Shown piece by piece: positions 31,461 through 31,521 of a DNA stretch of 31,521 nucleotides (within the stretch, counting starts at the first letter, position 1; each line of letters begins with the position of its first letter). Both the position numbers and the translations under genes were made by a program. Source of the stretch: a virus. The notes beneath the pieces are model-generated. The model was not told the DNA's origin. It searched no databases and worked only from the letters and a program-made list of their open reading frames with translations. Where the stretch lies: IMG/VR virus record IMGVR_UViG_3300037245_001484, positions 1 through 31,521 of that record. One strand, 5' to 3'.

Positions 31461-31521
31461 GGGGATGACATGGTATCGACTGTCATTGAAAGGTAATAAC
31501 TACAAGTAGTGGATGAGCTTC
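31461..31521 (+). ncRNA. ssrA: tmRNA (SsrA), 5' end, cut by the window edge
   Basis: The sequence opens GGGGATGACATGGTATCGAC, matching the tmRNA 5' signature (GGGGCTGATTCTGGATTCGAC in E. coli) in the acceptor strand and the D-loop-like TGG..TCGAC. It begins seven bases after tRNA-Leu, where no protein gene starts. The tag reading frame and the 3' end lie beyond the window. tmRNA rescues stalled ribosomes and tags proteins for degradation. The 3' end should be about CATCCCC-type acceptor plus ACCA. Confidence 0.8.

Overview
The window is a piece of a T4-like, contractile-tailed bacteriophage genome, probably a large one. It carries recognisable homologues of T4 gp46/gp47 (recombination nuclease), UvsX, gp41 (helicase), gp32 (ssDNA-binding protein), a gp59-like helicase loader, a gp61-type primase, a probable sliding clamp, gp4 (head completion) and gp15 (tail completion). 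Genes are AT-rich, tightly packed and often overlap by a few bases. The octamer TATAAATA, the T4-type late promoter, sits in front of many structural or small genes. Host-like sigma70 promoters and rRNA-type boxA elements drive an RNA-gene region. The host cannot be read directly; the boxA sequences look gammaproteobacterial, which is only a hint.

Layout. 1-2981: end of gp47, gp46 and a hypothetical gene. 2983-7888: small hypothetical, glycosyltransferase-like protein, a long repeat-rich tail-fibre/adhesin, a small late protein with its own promoter and terminator, and a sulfotransferase. 7965-8237: a late gene whose promoter lies inside a long hairpin. 8238-12303 (minus strand): gp4-like nuclease, hypotheticals, HNH protein, primase, hypotheticals, probable clamp. 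12374-17779 (plus): GMP reductase/IMPDH-type enzyme, ParB-like protein, gp15-like tail protein, small proteins, deoxyribosyltransferase-like protein, UvsX. 17776-19681: a complete groES-groEL pair. 19747-21111: small accessory genes (DUF551-type, ASCH-type). 21199-24881: gp41-like helicase, gp33-position gene, gp59-like and gp32-like proteins, in T4 order for the last three. 24882-26621: small late genes.

From 26622 to the end the window is mostly RNA. A self-contained unit (sigma70 promoter, boxA, about 900 nt with no credible ORF and many GNRA/UUCG hairpins, rho-independent terminator) carries a tRNA-like core in its middle. It is the best candidate here for a giant ornate phage RNA of the GOLLD/ROOL kind. 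After a few small late genes comes a cluster of 14 convincing tRNAs (Arg-ACG, Val-TAC, Ser-GCT, Ala-TGC, Pro-TGG, Lys-TTT, Cys-GCA, Ser-TGA, Tyr-GTA, Asn-GTT, Met-CAT, Glu-TTC, Leu-TAA, Leu-TAG), with a second promoter region resembling an rRNA leader (tandem sigma70 promoters, then boxA). Between the tRNAs lie several 70-600 nt stretches with long perfect stems, cloverleaf-like folds, a pseudoknot and orphan T-arms. The last 61 bases are the 5' end of a tmRNA.

Together the window holds replication, recombination, late-structure and host-takeover functions: its own chaperonin, tRNAs, tmRNA, and enzymes that may alter nucleotide pools or surface sugars. All functions were assigned by reading motifs; no database search was run.
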